A stretch of 64,000 bases of DNA from NCBI GenBank assembly GCA_965201155.1, contig OZ241752.1, positions 992,001-1,056,000 of the forward strand. Direction: 5' to 3'. Both the position numbers and the translations under genes were made by a program. The notes beneath the pieces were generated by a model. That model had not been told where the DNA came from. It was given only the letters and a program-made list of their open reading frames with translations, and did no database searches. This document shows positions 1 through 7,863 of this stretch, piece after piece. This stretch comes from JANQOH01 sp965201155. GTDB lineage: Bacteria > Pseudomonadota > Alphaproteobacteria > UBA7887. Every line of letters starts with the position of its first letter. The first letter of the stretch is position 1.

Positions 1-666
1 ATTTACTATTGGCACCGCGAAGACCCGAATACCGCCCTTGAGGAATCGGTGGCGGCCGTCGGTGACGCCATTCGCGCCGGGAAAATCCGCTATTTCGCCC
101 TGTCCAACTTCAAGGCCTGGCGGCACGCCGAGGTCATGCGCCTGTGCGCCGAATTGGGCGTGGACAAGCCGGTCGCCAGCCAGCCCTACTACAACGCGAT
201 GAACCGCCAGCCGGAAACCGAAGTGTTGCCGGCCTGCGCCCATTACGGCCTCGGGGTCGTGCCCTACAGCCCCGCCGCGCGCGGTGTTCTCAGCGGCAAG
301 TACACTCCCGGCGCCGCGCCGCCGGAAGGCAGCCGCGCCGCCCGCAAGGACCGCCGCATGATGCAGACCGAGTTCCGTCCGGAAAGCCTGGAAATCGCCC
401 AGAAGGTCGTGGCGCATGCCCGGGCGCGCGGCATGTCGCCGGTGCAATTCGCGGTCAATTGGGTGCTCGCCAACCCGCTCGTTACGGCAGCCATTGTCGG
501 CCCTCGCACCCTGCCCCAGATGACGGACTATCTCGGCGTGTCCGACCACGAATGGACAGCGGAGGATGAAGCGCTGATCGACTCGCATGTGCCGCCCGGC
601 TATCCGTCGACCCACGGCTTCCTCGACCCGGTCTATCCCGTCCAGGGCCGCCCGGTCGGGGGATAA
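1..666 (+). CDS. Aldo/keto reductase, 3' part only
   Basis: The frame is open at the left edge, so the start lies outside the window; 221 residues are visible. The family reduces aldehydes and ketones with NADPH on a (beta/alpha)8 barrel in the cytoplasm. Seen here are the late barrel strands: KIRYFALSNF at visible residues 28-37, the PYYNAMNRQPE segment, YSPAARGVLSGKY from about residue 89, and the helix VQFAVNWVLANP before the cofactor-binding end. The substrate cannot be read from the sequence. It lies 38 bp upstream of a flavin oxidoreductase on the same strand and may be co-transcribed with it. Confidence 0.88.
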   Translation: MYYWHREDPNTALEESVAAVGDAIRAGKIRYFALSNFKAWRHAEVMRLCAELGVDKPVASQPYYNAMNRQPETEVLPACAHYGLGVVPYSPAARGVLSGKYTPGAAPPEGSRAARKDRRMMQTEFRPESLEIAQKVVAHARARGMSPVQFAVNWVLANPLVTAAIVGPRTLPQMTDYLGVSDHEWTAEDEALIDSHVPPGYPSTHGFLDPVYPVQGRPVGG

Positions 667-704
667 GGCTGGGCGAGGCCGCGCCAGACAACGAAGGTAA
701 AATC

Positions 705-1808
705 ATGCATATCGGAATGAGCGTTTTCTTCCAGAACCGGATTCCCGGCATGACCGATCGCGCAGTTTACCGCCACGAAGCGGGACTCGCGGACAGGGCC
801 GAGGGAATGGGCTTCGACAGTATCTGGACCGCCGAACACCATTTCGACAACTACACCATGTGCCCCAACGTCGCCCAGTTCCTTACCTGGATGGCGGCGC
901 GCACCGAGCGGGTCAAACTCGGCTCGATGGTCATGGTGCTGCCCTGGCATGACCCCGTGCGCCTCGCCGAGGAAGTTGCGGTGCTCGACCACCTCTCGAA
1001 CGGGCGTGTGATCCTGGGAGTCGGGCGCGGCCTCGGGCGCATCGAATTCCACGGCTTCCGGCGCAATATGGGTGAAAGCCGCCAACGCTTTGTCGAATAT
1101 TCCGAAGCGATCCTGGAAGCGCTCGAAACCGGCTACATCGAATATGACGGCGCCCTCTACAAGCAGCCGCGCAAGCAGATCCGGCCCTTCCCCTTCAAGA
1201 CCTTCAAGGGCCGCACCTACGCTTCTGCAGTCAGCCCCGAGTCGGCGCGCATCATGGCCAGGCTCGGCATCGGCGTCATGATCATCGCCCAGAAACCATG
1301 GGACAAGACGCTCGAAGAACTCGCCATGTATCGCGAATTCTACCGCGAATTTCACAATGGCGCCGAAGCGCCGCCGCCCCTCATCGCCTGTTTCACCGCG
1401 GTTAGCGAGGACCCGTCGGTCGCCGACGAAATGCGCCGGAAATACATTCGCGCCTACGCACATTCCGCCGTGGAACACTACGAGTTCCAGAATGAGGGCC
1501 TCGCCGACATCACGGGTTACGAGTATTACGGCGGCCTCGCCCGCAACATCAAGAAGCACGGCGTCGACAAATTCGCCAACTTCCTGGCCGACCTCCAAGT
1601 CTACGGCACGCCTGCCCAGGTGCTCGACCGGATGCGGGAATATCAGGACCTCACCGGCTGCGCGGCGTTCCTGTGCGCCTTCTCCTATGGCGGAATGCCC
1701 CATGAACTGACGCACGAGAACATGAACACTTTCGCCGCTCACTGCCTGCCGACGCTGAAAGCGCTGGAAATGGACGGCGCCCCCGACGCTCTGCGCGCCG
1801 CCGCCTGA
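705..1808 (+). CDS. LLM-class (luciferase-like) flavin-dependent oxidoreductase
   Basis: The 367-residue product matches the bacterial luciferase-like monooxygenase fold, a TIM barrel that uses FMNH2 or F420-type reduced flavin. The N-terminus MHIGMSVFFQN is a typical first strand, and DSIWTAEHHF at about residues 39-48 is the usual active-site-proximal segment. The strings LGSMVMVLPWHDPVRLAEEV and GRVILGVGRGLG are further family landmarks. Enzymes of this type oxidise or cleave alkanes, sulfonates, aldehydes or aromatic compounds, so the substrate is open. It follows an aldo/keto reductase gene at short distance, and both are redox enzymes of probable catabolic use. Confidence 0.85.
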   Translation: MHIGMSVFFQNRIPGMTDRAVYRHEAGLADRAEGMGFDSIWTAEHHFDNYTMCPNVAQFLTWMAARTERVKLGSMVMVLPWHDPVRLAEEVAVLDHLSNGRVILGVGRGLGRIEFHGFRRNMGESRQRFVEYSEAILEALETGYIEYDGALYKQPRKQIRPFPFKTFKGRTYASAVSPESARIMARLGIGVMIIAQKPWDKTLEELAMYREFYREFHNGAEAPPPLIACFTAVSEDPSVADEMRRKYIRAYAHSAVEHYEFQNEGLADITGYEYYGGLARNIKKHGVDKFANFLADLQVYGTPAQVLDRMREYQDLTGCAAFLCAFSYGGMPHELTHENMNTFAAHCLPTLKALEMDGAPDALRAAA

Positions 1809-1914
1809 CCGGCACGGTCATGCCCTTGCGCGGGCAGGACAGTTCGTATATTGTTCCTTGACCGTCAACAACTCCCCGGCGCCGAAGTTAGACGGAATTC
1901 GGCTGATCCCCGCG

Positions 1915-1934
1915 AATCCCGGCAAATCCCGGTT
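1915..1934 (-). repeat. Dispersed GGGATTTGCCGGGATT-type repeat, copy 1
   Basis: Read on the minus strand this is CCGGGATTTGCCGGGATT. The same core is found near 17131 and near 53524, each time in a gap between genes. Here it sits in the 190-bp gap in front of the DUF547 gene, with another GGGATT-like unit (GCGGGGAT) directly beside it. Confidence 0.55.
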
Positions 1935-1998
1935 TGCGTGCCAAAAACCCCCAACCCCCATGGCGAACATGACACTCCGCGATTCCCGAACCGACAGC

Positions 1999-2844
1999 AT
2001 GAAGGGCCGGCTGTTCCGGCCGGTGCTCGCGTTCGTCCTCGTGTTCCTGCCCCTTGCCGCACACTCGGCGCCGGAAGCTGAACTCTGGGCGCGCTGGGCG
2101 GCGCATGACGAACATTCGACCGCGACCGTCGACCACAGCGCCTGGAACCGCCTGCTCGAACAGTTCGTAAGCGCCGGCGCGGACGGCGTGAACCGCTTTG
2201 CCTATGGCAGCGTCGGCGCCGCCGAACGCGCCGAACTTGACGCCTATATCGACAGTCTGGTCCGGCAATCGGTCAGCCGCCTCGATCGACCCGAACAGGA
2301 AGCCTTGTGGATCAACCTCTACAACGCTCTCACCGTCCGCGTCGTGCTCGATCATTATCCGGTGACCACGATCCGCGATATCGACATCTCTCCCGGATGG
2401 TTCAGCAACGGCCCCTGGGGCGCCAAGCTCATTACCGTCGAAGGCGAGGAAATCAGCCTCGACGATATCGAACACCGCATCCTGCGGCCGATCTGGCAGG
2501 ATGCGAGACTGCACTACGTTCTGAATTGCGCCGCCGTCGGCTGCCCGCAACTCGCCGCGTCCGCTTACACCCCGGCCAGCCTCGACGCTCAACTCGACAA
2601 GGCAGCGCGCGCCTTCATCAATCACCCGCGCGGCGTCATGCCCGTTCGCAGAGGCATCATGTTGTCCAGCATTTTTGATTGGTATAGCGAGGATTTCGGC
2701 CGCAATGACGACGAACTCCGCGCTCACCTTGCAAGTTTCGCCGCCCCCGAGCTTGCCGCCTTGCTGGCTGAAGCTCCGAGAATCGTCGATTACGAATATG
2801 ATTGGGCACTGAACGACGCTATGCTTCCCACATTGAGCCACTGA
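1999..2844 (+). CDS. DUF547 domain protein with signal peptide
   Basis: The 281-residue product begins MKGRLFRPVLAFVLVFLP and then LAAHSA, a clear Sec signal peptide, so the mature protein should be in the periplasm. The rest matches DUF547: ALWINLYNALTVRVVLDHYP, the tryptophan/glycine segment around GWFSNGPWG, and HYVLNCAAVGCPQL, which holds the conserved Cys pair. The frame is open further upstream (to 1858), but that part overlaps a dispersed repeat and lacks protein character, so the ATG at 1999 directly in front of the signal peptide is preferred. The family has no agreed biochemical function; the conserved Cys and His residues suggest an enzyme. Confidence 0.8.
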   Translation: MKGRLFRPVLAFVLVFLPLAAHSAPEAELWARWAAHDEHSTATVDHSAWNRLLEQFVSAGADGVNRFAYGSVGAAERAELDAYIDSLVRQSVSRLDRPEQEALWINLYNALTVRVVLDHYPVTTIRDIDISPGWFSNGPWGAKLITVEGEEISLDDIEHRILRPIWQDARLHYVLNCAAVGCPQLAASAYTPASLDAQLDKAARAFINHPRGVMPVRRGIMLSSIFDWYSEDFGRNDDELRAHLASFAAPELAALLAEAPRIVDYEYDWALNDAMLPTLSH

Positions 2845-2908
2845 TGAACGCAGGCAGAACTGCTGCGCCTGATATCGGCAACCCCTGACAAAGCGACGGA
2901 GGCCGAGC

Positions 2909-3640
2909 ATGTCCGACACCGAGGCCGCGCCTCGGGCGCTGTGGAAGCGCCTGCTGCCGCTGGCAGTTCTTGCTGCCGCCATTGTCGTTGCCTACGCCCT
3001 TGGCCTGCATGAGTATCTGCGCTTCGAATCCCTGCGCGAGAACCGGGCCCTGCTTCTGAATTGGGTTGAGAATTACAGCGTCTTCGTCAGCCTCGGCTAT
3101 GTCGCGATCTACGCCGTGGCCGTTGCCATGTCCCTTCCCGGCGCCATTTTCATGACGCTGGCAGGCGGCTTCATGTTCGGAGCCATACTGGGCACAGTTT
3201 ATGTCGTCATCGCCGCAACCATCGGTGCCACGACAATCTTCCTTATCGCCAAGACCGCTCTGGGCGATGCCCTGCGCTCACGCGCCGGCCCCTGGATGGC
3301 CCGCCTTGAAGAGGGGTTTCGCGATAACGCTCTGAGTTATCTTCTGGTTCTGCGCCTGGTGCCGCTGTTCCCTTTCTGGCTCGTCAACCTCGTGCCCGCA
3401 ATTCTCGGCATCCCGCTCCGCACCTTCGTGCTTGGCACCGCCGTTGGCATTATCCCCGGCACCTTCGTTTTCTGCCTTGCCGGCGCCGGCCTCGGCAGCG
3501 TGTTCGACTCCGGTGAATCCTTCTCGGTCGGCTCCGTATTGACGCCGGAAATGATCGCCGGCCTCATCGGCCTGGCGGTTCTCTCGCTCGTCCCCGTCCT
3601 CTACAAGCGCTTCAAGGCGCGCAGCGCCAGTCCGCAATGA
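2909..3640 (+). CDS. TVP38/TMEM64 (DedA-superfamily) membrane protein
   Basis: This 243-residue integral membrane protein has about five to six hydrophobic segments, starting with a transmembrane helix at residues 14-32. The central SNARE-associated/VTT domain is recognisable from SLPGAIFMTLAGGFMFG (about residues 74-90) and the following glycine-rich helix. A second conserved block, VLRLVPLFPFWLVNLVPAIL, corresponds to the R-x-x-P-x-x-P-F loop of the family. Members are linked to lipid flipping and membrane homeostasis, but no substrate is shown here. It is followed after 7 bp by the SURF1 gene, so the two are probably transcribed together. Confidence 0.83.
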   Translation: MSDTEAAPRALWKRLLPLAVLAAAIVVAYALGLHEYLRFESLRENRALLLNWVENYSVFVSLGYVAIYAVAVAMSLPGAIFMTLAGGFMFGAILGTVYVVIAATIGATTIFLIAKTALGDALRSRAGPWMARLEEGFRDNALSYLLVLRLVPLFPFWLVNLVPAILGIPLRTFVLGTAVGIIPGTFVFCLAGAGLGSVFDSGESFSVGSVLTPEMIAGLIGLAVLSLVPVLYKRFKARSASPQ

Positions 3641-3647
3641 GCGGCGA

Positions 3648-4325
3648 ATGAAGCACACGATATGGCTGGCCTGGCCGGCCATTCTGGTGCTGGTCGGGCT
3701 CGGCATCTGGCAGATGCAACGCCTGGAATGGAAAACGGCGCTGATCGAGACCATCGAGGCGCGCCGCGCGGCTCCCGTCATCCCCGTGCCGCCCGCGCTT
3801 GACTCGGACCAATACGACAACTGGGAATTTACGCGTGTAGCGCTTTCCGGCACGTTCCGCCACGAATCCGAAATGGCTGTCGTCGCGCAAACCCACGCCG
3901 GCCGTGTCGGAATTCGCCTGGTGACCCCGATGGACCTCGATGACGGCCGCACGCTCCTGGTGGACCGCGGCTGGACGCCGGACGCCGACTCAGCCGAACG
4001 ACCGACAGGCAAGGTTCTTCTGGAAGGTCTGTTGCGGGCCCCCATCGCCGGCAATCCCTTCCGGCCAGATAACCACGCCACTGAAAACATCTGGTACTGG
4101 ATCGATGCGCCGGCCATGGCCCGCGCCGCAAGCCTGCCGCCACAAGCATATTACGTTCAGGCCGTCGCGCCCGAAGCACCCGGACGCTACCCCACTCCCG
4201 GCGGCGCCGTTCTCCATCTGCGAAACGACCATTTACAGTATGCCCTGACGTGGTTCGGCCTCGCCACCGCATTGCTGGTCATAACGCTGTTGTTCCGACG
4301 CCACGCGAGACGGGCTGCACGATGA
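3648..4325 (+). CDS. SURF1-family cytochrome oxidase assembly protein
   Basis: The 225-residue protein has the SURF1 layout: an N-terminal membrane helix ending in the signature GIWQMQRLEWK (about residues 20-30), a periplasmic domain with LLVDRGWTPD, and a C-terminal membrane helix (YALTWFGLATALLVITLLF). SURF1 helps insert heme a into subunit I of aa3-type oxidases. The next gene, heme A synthase, starts inside its stop codon (ATGA overlap at 4322-4325), which fits a shared role in heme a delivery. No oxidase structural genes are in the window. Confidence 0.88.
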   Translation: MKHTIWLAWPAILVLVGLGIWQMQRLEWKTALIETIEARRAAPVIPVPPALDSDQYDNWEFTRVALSGTFRHESEMAVVAQTHAGRVGIRLVTPMDLDDGRTLLVDRGWTPDADSAERPTGKVLLEGLLRAPIAGNPFRPDNHATENIWYWIDAPAMARAASLPPQAYYVQAVAPEAPGRYPTPGGAVLHLRNDHLQYALTWFGLATALLVITLLFRRHARRAAR

Positions 4326-5224
4326 CCGGAATCCGCGGACTCGCGACGGTCTCCGCCGCCCTGGTAGTCGTGCAGATCGCTCTCGGCGCCGTTGTACGAC
4401 TGACCGGTTCCGGTCTCGCGTGCCCGGACTGGCCCCTGTGCTACGGATTGTGGTTCCCCGCCCCGTCCAGCCTCGCTGCACTCTCCGGCGTGGATTACAC
4501 ATTCGGCCAGGTCATGGCGGAATGGACCCATCGCTTCAATGCCGCTGCACTGGTCGGGCCGGCAATACTCGCCTTGCTCGTATTTGCCTGGCGACGGCGT
4601 GTGGAAGCACCGACCACCTACCGCCTTTGCGTCATCGCGTTTCTGGTCTTGCTCGCGCAGGCGGGCCTTGGCGGCTTCACCGTGCTGGACCGCAACAGCC
4701 CCTGGTCCGTGGCAGCACACCTCGCCGCAGCGCTTCTGCTGCTGGCATTGCTGATCGGAGTCCGCGCACGCACAAGCGGCGGGATCGGACGCATCGCCAT
4801 TCTCCCCCTTGCGGCCGCACTGGCCACTGCCGCCGCCGCGGCGAGCGGCGCCATGACAGCCAAAGCCGGCGCCACGCTCGCCTGTCCGAACTGGCCCTTG
4901 TGCGACGGCACTCTTCTGCCCCCGGCGGAAGATCCGCTGGCGCAGTTGCACTTCGCACATCGCCTGATCGCCGCCGCGGCCGTCCTGTTGACCGTTGCCG
5001 CATGGTGGCAATTGCGTCAGGCGCAGGGAATAGCGGCGCGCGCTGCTGCATTGGCCCTGGCCGCTGCCGCCGCGCAGGTTCTCCTCGGTATCGTTGTCTT
5101 GCACATATTCTCTGGCGGCAGCCTGTGGCCGCAAGTCACCATCGGCGTCGCACACCAGACCGTCGCCGTCGGATTGTTCATCTGCCTGCTTGTCGTCGCG
5201 CTGGAAAACCGGAATGCCCGATAA
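4322..5224 (+). CDS. ctaA: Heme A synthase, COX15/CtaA family
   Basis: The 300-residue polytopic membrane protein has two homologous four-helix halves. Each opens with the same signature: RLTGSGLACPDWPLC near residue 25 and a second CPNWPLC about 160 residues later. Histidines expected to ligate heme are in EWTHRF, AHLAAAL, FAHRL and VAHQT. CtaA converts heme O to heme A for cytochrome oxidase. A longer open frame exists (from 4250), but the ATG at 4322 overlaps the SURF1 stop and directly precedes the first helix. The paired cysteines in both loops are typical of Bacillus/gamma-type enzymes; most alphaproteobacterial enzymes I know lack them. Confidence 0.86.
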   Translation: MTGIRGLATVSAALVVVQIALGAVVRLTGSGLACPDWPLCYGLWFPAPSSLAALSGVDYTFGQVMAEWTHRFNAAALVGPAILALLVFAWRRRVEAPTTYRLCVIAFLVLLAQAGLGGFTVLDRNSPWSVAAHLAAALLLLALLIGVRARTSGGIGRIAILPLAAALATAAAAASGAMTAKAGATLACPNWPLCDGTLLPPAEDPLAQLHFAHRLIAAAAVLLTVAAWWQLRQAQGIAARAAALALAAAAAQVLLGIVVLHIFSGGSLWPQVTIGVAHQTVAVGLFICLLVVALENRNAR

Positions 5225-6710
5225 TCCCTACGCCAAGCTCGAAGCGCGCTTTCGCCGTGTATCCCTGCTTGAAGAAGCCAACAGTGTGCTGAGTTGGGAC
5301 CGAGCTACATTCATGCCGCGCGGCGGAGCGGCGGCACGCTCCGAGCAGATTACCGAACTCGGCTTGATCCGCCACGAACTGATGACCGAAACTTGCGTTG
5401 CGGACTGGCTGGACGCAGCGGAAGCCGACGCATCAGGTCTCGATTCCTGGCAACGCCGCAATCTGGCGGCCATGCGCCGCCGCTGGCGCCACGCCGCAGC
5501 CGTGCCGGCAGAACTGGATGCCGCCGCCGCCCGCGCCGGCCTCGCCTGTGAAATGGCGTGGCGGGAGGCCCGGCCGGCCGATGATTTTCCCTCCCTGGCG
5601 CCGCTGCTCGAAATCGTCCTGAAACTGACTCGGGAGATCGCTGAGGCCAAAGGCGCGGCCTTCGGTTGCGAACCCTATGACGCCATGCTGGACCAGTATC
5701 AGCCCGGGCTGCGCGTGTCTCATTTCGCCCCGGTTTTCGAGACGCTGGCGACATTTCTGCCTGACTTTATCGACAACGCCTTGAGCCACCAGGCAAGCCT
5801 GCCTCCGCGCCAGCAGCCGACCGGCCCCTTCCCTATCGCCGCCCAGCGCAAGCTGGCCAGGACTCTCATGCGCGCCGTGGGGTTTCCCTTCGATCATGGC
5901 CGACTGGACTCAAGCGCGCATCCCTTTTCCGGCGGCACCCCCGACGATCTGCGGGTGACAACACGCTACGACGAAGCTGATTTCAGTTCCGCACTGATGG
6001 CGGCGCTTCACGAGACAGGGCACGCGCTCTATGAGCATAATCTGCCGCGCCGGTGGCGCCATCAACCCGTCGGCGAAGCGCTGGGCATGGCGGTACACGA
6101 AAGCCAGTCCCTGTTGATCGAAACACAAATCGGCCGCAGCCGAGGCTTCTTCATTTTCGCCGCGCCTCTCATACAGCAAGCGTTCAATGGCGCCAGCGCC
6201 GCGTGGAACGCGGACACCCTGCGTCAAGCCTCGATACAGGTTGCGCGCAGCCCGATACGGGTCGATGCCGACGAAGCCACCTATCCCGTACATATTCTCC
6301 TGCGGACACAGCTTGAACAGGACCTTCTCTCGGGCGCGCTTGCGGTTGGCGACCTGCCCGGCGCCTGGCGTGACGGAATGCGGCATCTTCTGGATATGAC
6401 GCCGGAAACCGATCGCGACGGCTGCCTGCAGGACATACACTGGATGGAAGGCGCGTTCGGTTATTTTCCAACATACACGCTGGGCGCCATCATGGCGGCG
6501 CAATTATATTCCGCCGCCCGGGCTGCCAATTCCTGCGTAGAACCTGGCATCGCCGCCGGCGACTTCACTCCCGTCATGACCTGGCTCAAGACCAATGTTC
6601 ACGAGCACGCCAGTTCGTCCGACATGGCGACCCTGCTTAAGCGTGCTACCGGGCGAGGACTGGACCTCGGCGCCTATATCGACCATTTGCGGGCACGGTA
6701 TCTGGCGTGA
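5214..6710 (+). CDS. M32-family metallocarboxypeptidase
   Basis: The 498-residue cytoplasmic enzyme contains the M32 zinc motif HETGH (H266, E267, H270) in ALHETGHALYEH. Further family blocks are AVHESQSLLIE, which supplies the downstream glutamate ligand, and VHILLRTQLEQDL. It should remove C-terminal residues from peptides. The ATG at 5214 overlaps the end of ctaA by 11 bp; the frame continues upstream to 5094, but that part only mirrors ctaA. The gene ends 2 bp from the convergent nudC stop with no hairpin terminator between them. Confidence 0.9.
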   Translation: MPDNPYAKLEARFRRVSLLEEANSVLSWDRATFMPRGGAAARSEQITELGLIRHELMTETCVADWLDAAEADASGLDSWQRRNLAAMRRRWRHAAAVPAELDAAAARAGLACEMAWREARPADDFPSLAPLLEIVLKLTREIAEAKGAAFGCEPYDAMLDQYQPGLRVSHFAPVFETLATFLPDFIDNALSHQASLPPRQQPTGPFPIAAQRKLARTLMRAVGFPFDHGRLDSSAHPFSGGTPDDLRVTTRYDEADFSSALMAALHETGHALYEHNLPRRWRHQPVGEALGMAVHESQSLLIETQIGRSRGFFIFAAPLIQQAFNGASAAWNADTLRQASIQVARSPIRVDADEATYPVHILLRTQLEQDLLSGALAVGDLPGAWRDGMRHLLDMTPETDRDGCLQDIHWMEGAFGYFPTYTLGAIMAAQLYSAARAANSCVEPGIAAGDFTPVMTWLKTNVHEHASSSDMATLLKRATGRGLDLGAYIDHLRARYLA

Positions 6711-6712
6711 CC

Positions 6713-7642
6713 TCACCCGCCGGTTTCCGCAAGCCAGTCCTCAATGAGGCGCCGGGCGATCGAGTCCCGACGCGGCAGCCGAAACTGCGTGTTTTCGGGC
6801 GATTCGCGCAAGAACGCGCGGGAATACCAGGCCGCATCGTCCAACTCCTGCTCATCGACGGCCAAGGTGCGGCTTTCCGCTTCCGCCCGAAAGCCAAGCA
6901 TCAACGACGCAGGAAACGGCCAGGGCTGGGACGATTGGTAGACCGGCTCGCGCAGCACGACGCCCGCTTCCTCATGCACTTCGCGAATAACCGCCTCCTC
7001 GAGGCTCTCCCCCGGCTCGACAAAGCCGGCAAGCGTGGAATGCATGCCGGGAGGCCAGATTCTCTGACGCCCGAGCAAGCAGTCGTCCCCATGCGTAACG
7101 AGCACGATCACCGCCGGATCGGTGCGAGGGAAGTGCGGGGTGTTGCAATCGGGGTCGGAACAGCGCCGCACATGCCCGCTCGATTCATTGACACAGGGAT
7201 TGCCGCAGACTCCGCAAAACCGGTGCCTCCGCTGCCAGTAAACAAGGCCGCGGGCATAGGCCATCACGGCGCCATCGTCACGCGACAGGAGCGGTCCGAT
7301 CGCGCGCAAATCAACGAATTCACCCCCACGCAATGCTTCGTCGCCGTCGGGAGCGTCGAGTACCGATACATCGACAACGAAATGCGCGCCGCCGTCGGGC
7401 GACACGCCCAGCAAGGCCCAGATGTCGGCTTTGTGCAGCAATCGACCTGCCGTCTCCCCGCGGTGCCAGACGGGCGCCGGCGTCTCGCGCCCGTCGACAC
7501 GGCGGATATGGTGTCGGTCCCGCCACATCACGAGCACCCGACTGTTCGGATCGTTTCGCAGGCGCATAACGGCGGCATTGTCGCGGCGCAACGCATCGTC
7601 GCGGCTGAACGGCATGCCGCTATAGGGGTTGGGAGATGCCAT
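6713..7642 (-). CDS. nudC: NADH pyrophosphatase / NAD-cap hydrolase NudC
   Basis: The 309-residue protein has the three NudC parts: an N-terminal domain, a C4 zinc ribbon (CGVCGNPC ... CSDPDC) in the middle, and a Nudix hydrolase domain. The Nudix box is GFVEPGESLEEAVIREVHEE followed by AG, with SQPWPFPASL downstream, the NudC-specific substrate loop. NudC splits NADH into NMNH and AMP and removes NAD caps from RNA. The frame reaches 7675, but the ATG at 7642 gives a usual N-terminus. It is convergent with the carboxypeptidase gene and divergent from the SRP RNA. Confidence 0.93.
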   Translation of the reverse strand: MASPNPYSGMPFSRDDALRRDNAAVMRLRNDPNSRVLVMWRDRHHIRRVDGRETPAPVWHRGETAGRLLHKADIWALLGVSPDGGAHFVVDVSVLDAPDGDEALRGGEFVDLRAIGPLLSRDDGAVMAYARGLVYWQRRHRFCGVCGNPCVNESSGHVRRCSDPDCNTPHFPRTDPAVIVLVTHGDDCLLGRQRIWPPGMHSTLAGFVEPGESLEEAVIREVHEEAGVVLREPVYQSSQPWPFPASLMLGFRAEAESRTLAVDEQELDDAAWYSRAFLRESPENTQFRLPRRDSIARRLIEDWLAETGG

Positions 7643-7678
7643 GATCAAACCTTGCAGCGGGCGGCTACGGAGCAACGC

Positions 7679-7707
7679 TTGCTCTCTCGCCTCTCTTGGT
7701 CAATAGT
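7679..7707 (+). promoter_or_regulatory. Putative sigma-70 promoter of the SRP RNA/dnaX unit
   Basis: TTGCTC at 7679-7684 and AATAGT at 7702-7707 are separated by 17 bp. A start about 6-7 bp downstream would coincide with the 5' end of the SRP RNA, which supports the call. Confidence 0.5.
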
Positions 7708-7711
7708 GGCG

Positions 7712-7809
7712 TGGGAGGCTGGCGGCGGACGGGCCCCTCGCCAACCCGGTCAGGTCCGGAAGGAAGCAGCCGTAACGAGTTTCGGTCCGGGTCGCCGCCA
7801 CCTTCCGCC
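7712..7809 (+). ncRNA. ffs: Signal recognition particle RNA, small bacterial type
   Basis: The conserved Ffh-binding tip is present: GGTCAGGTCCGGAAGG followed by AAGCAGCC at about 7749-7772. The flanks pair into the long hairpin: the GGCGGCG at about 7721 is complementary to CGCCGCC at about 7792, and GGGAGG at the 5' end pairs with CCTTCC at the 3' end. The RNA works with Ffh in co-translational targeting. Its place just upstream of dnaX-ybaB-recR is common in proteobacteria. The exact ends are estimated from the pairing. Confidence 0.9.
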
Positions 7810-7863
7810 TTGTTGCTTCGCCGCGCAAGCCTTTGCCACGCGCCGCGTTTCCAAGGCTACCGC

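Noticed and set aside
1858..1998. N-terminal extension of the DUF547 protein from 1858
   Set aside because: It would precede a normal signal peptide and includes a dispersed repeat; the ATG at 1999 fits better.
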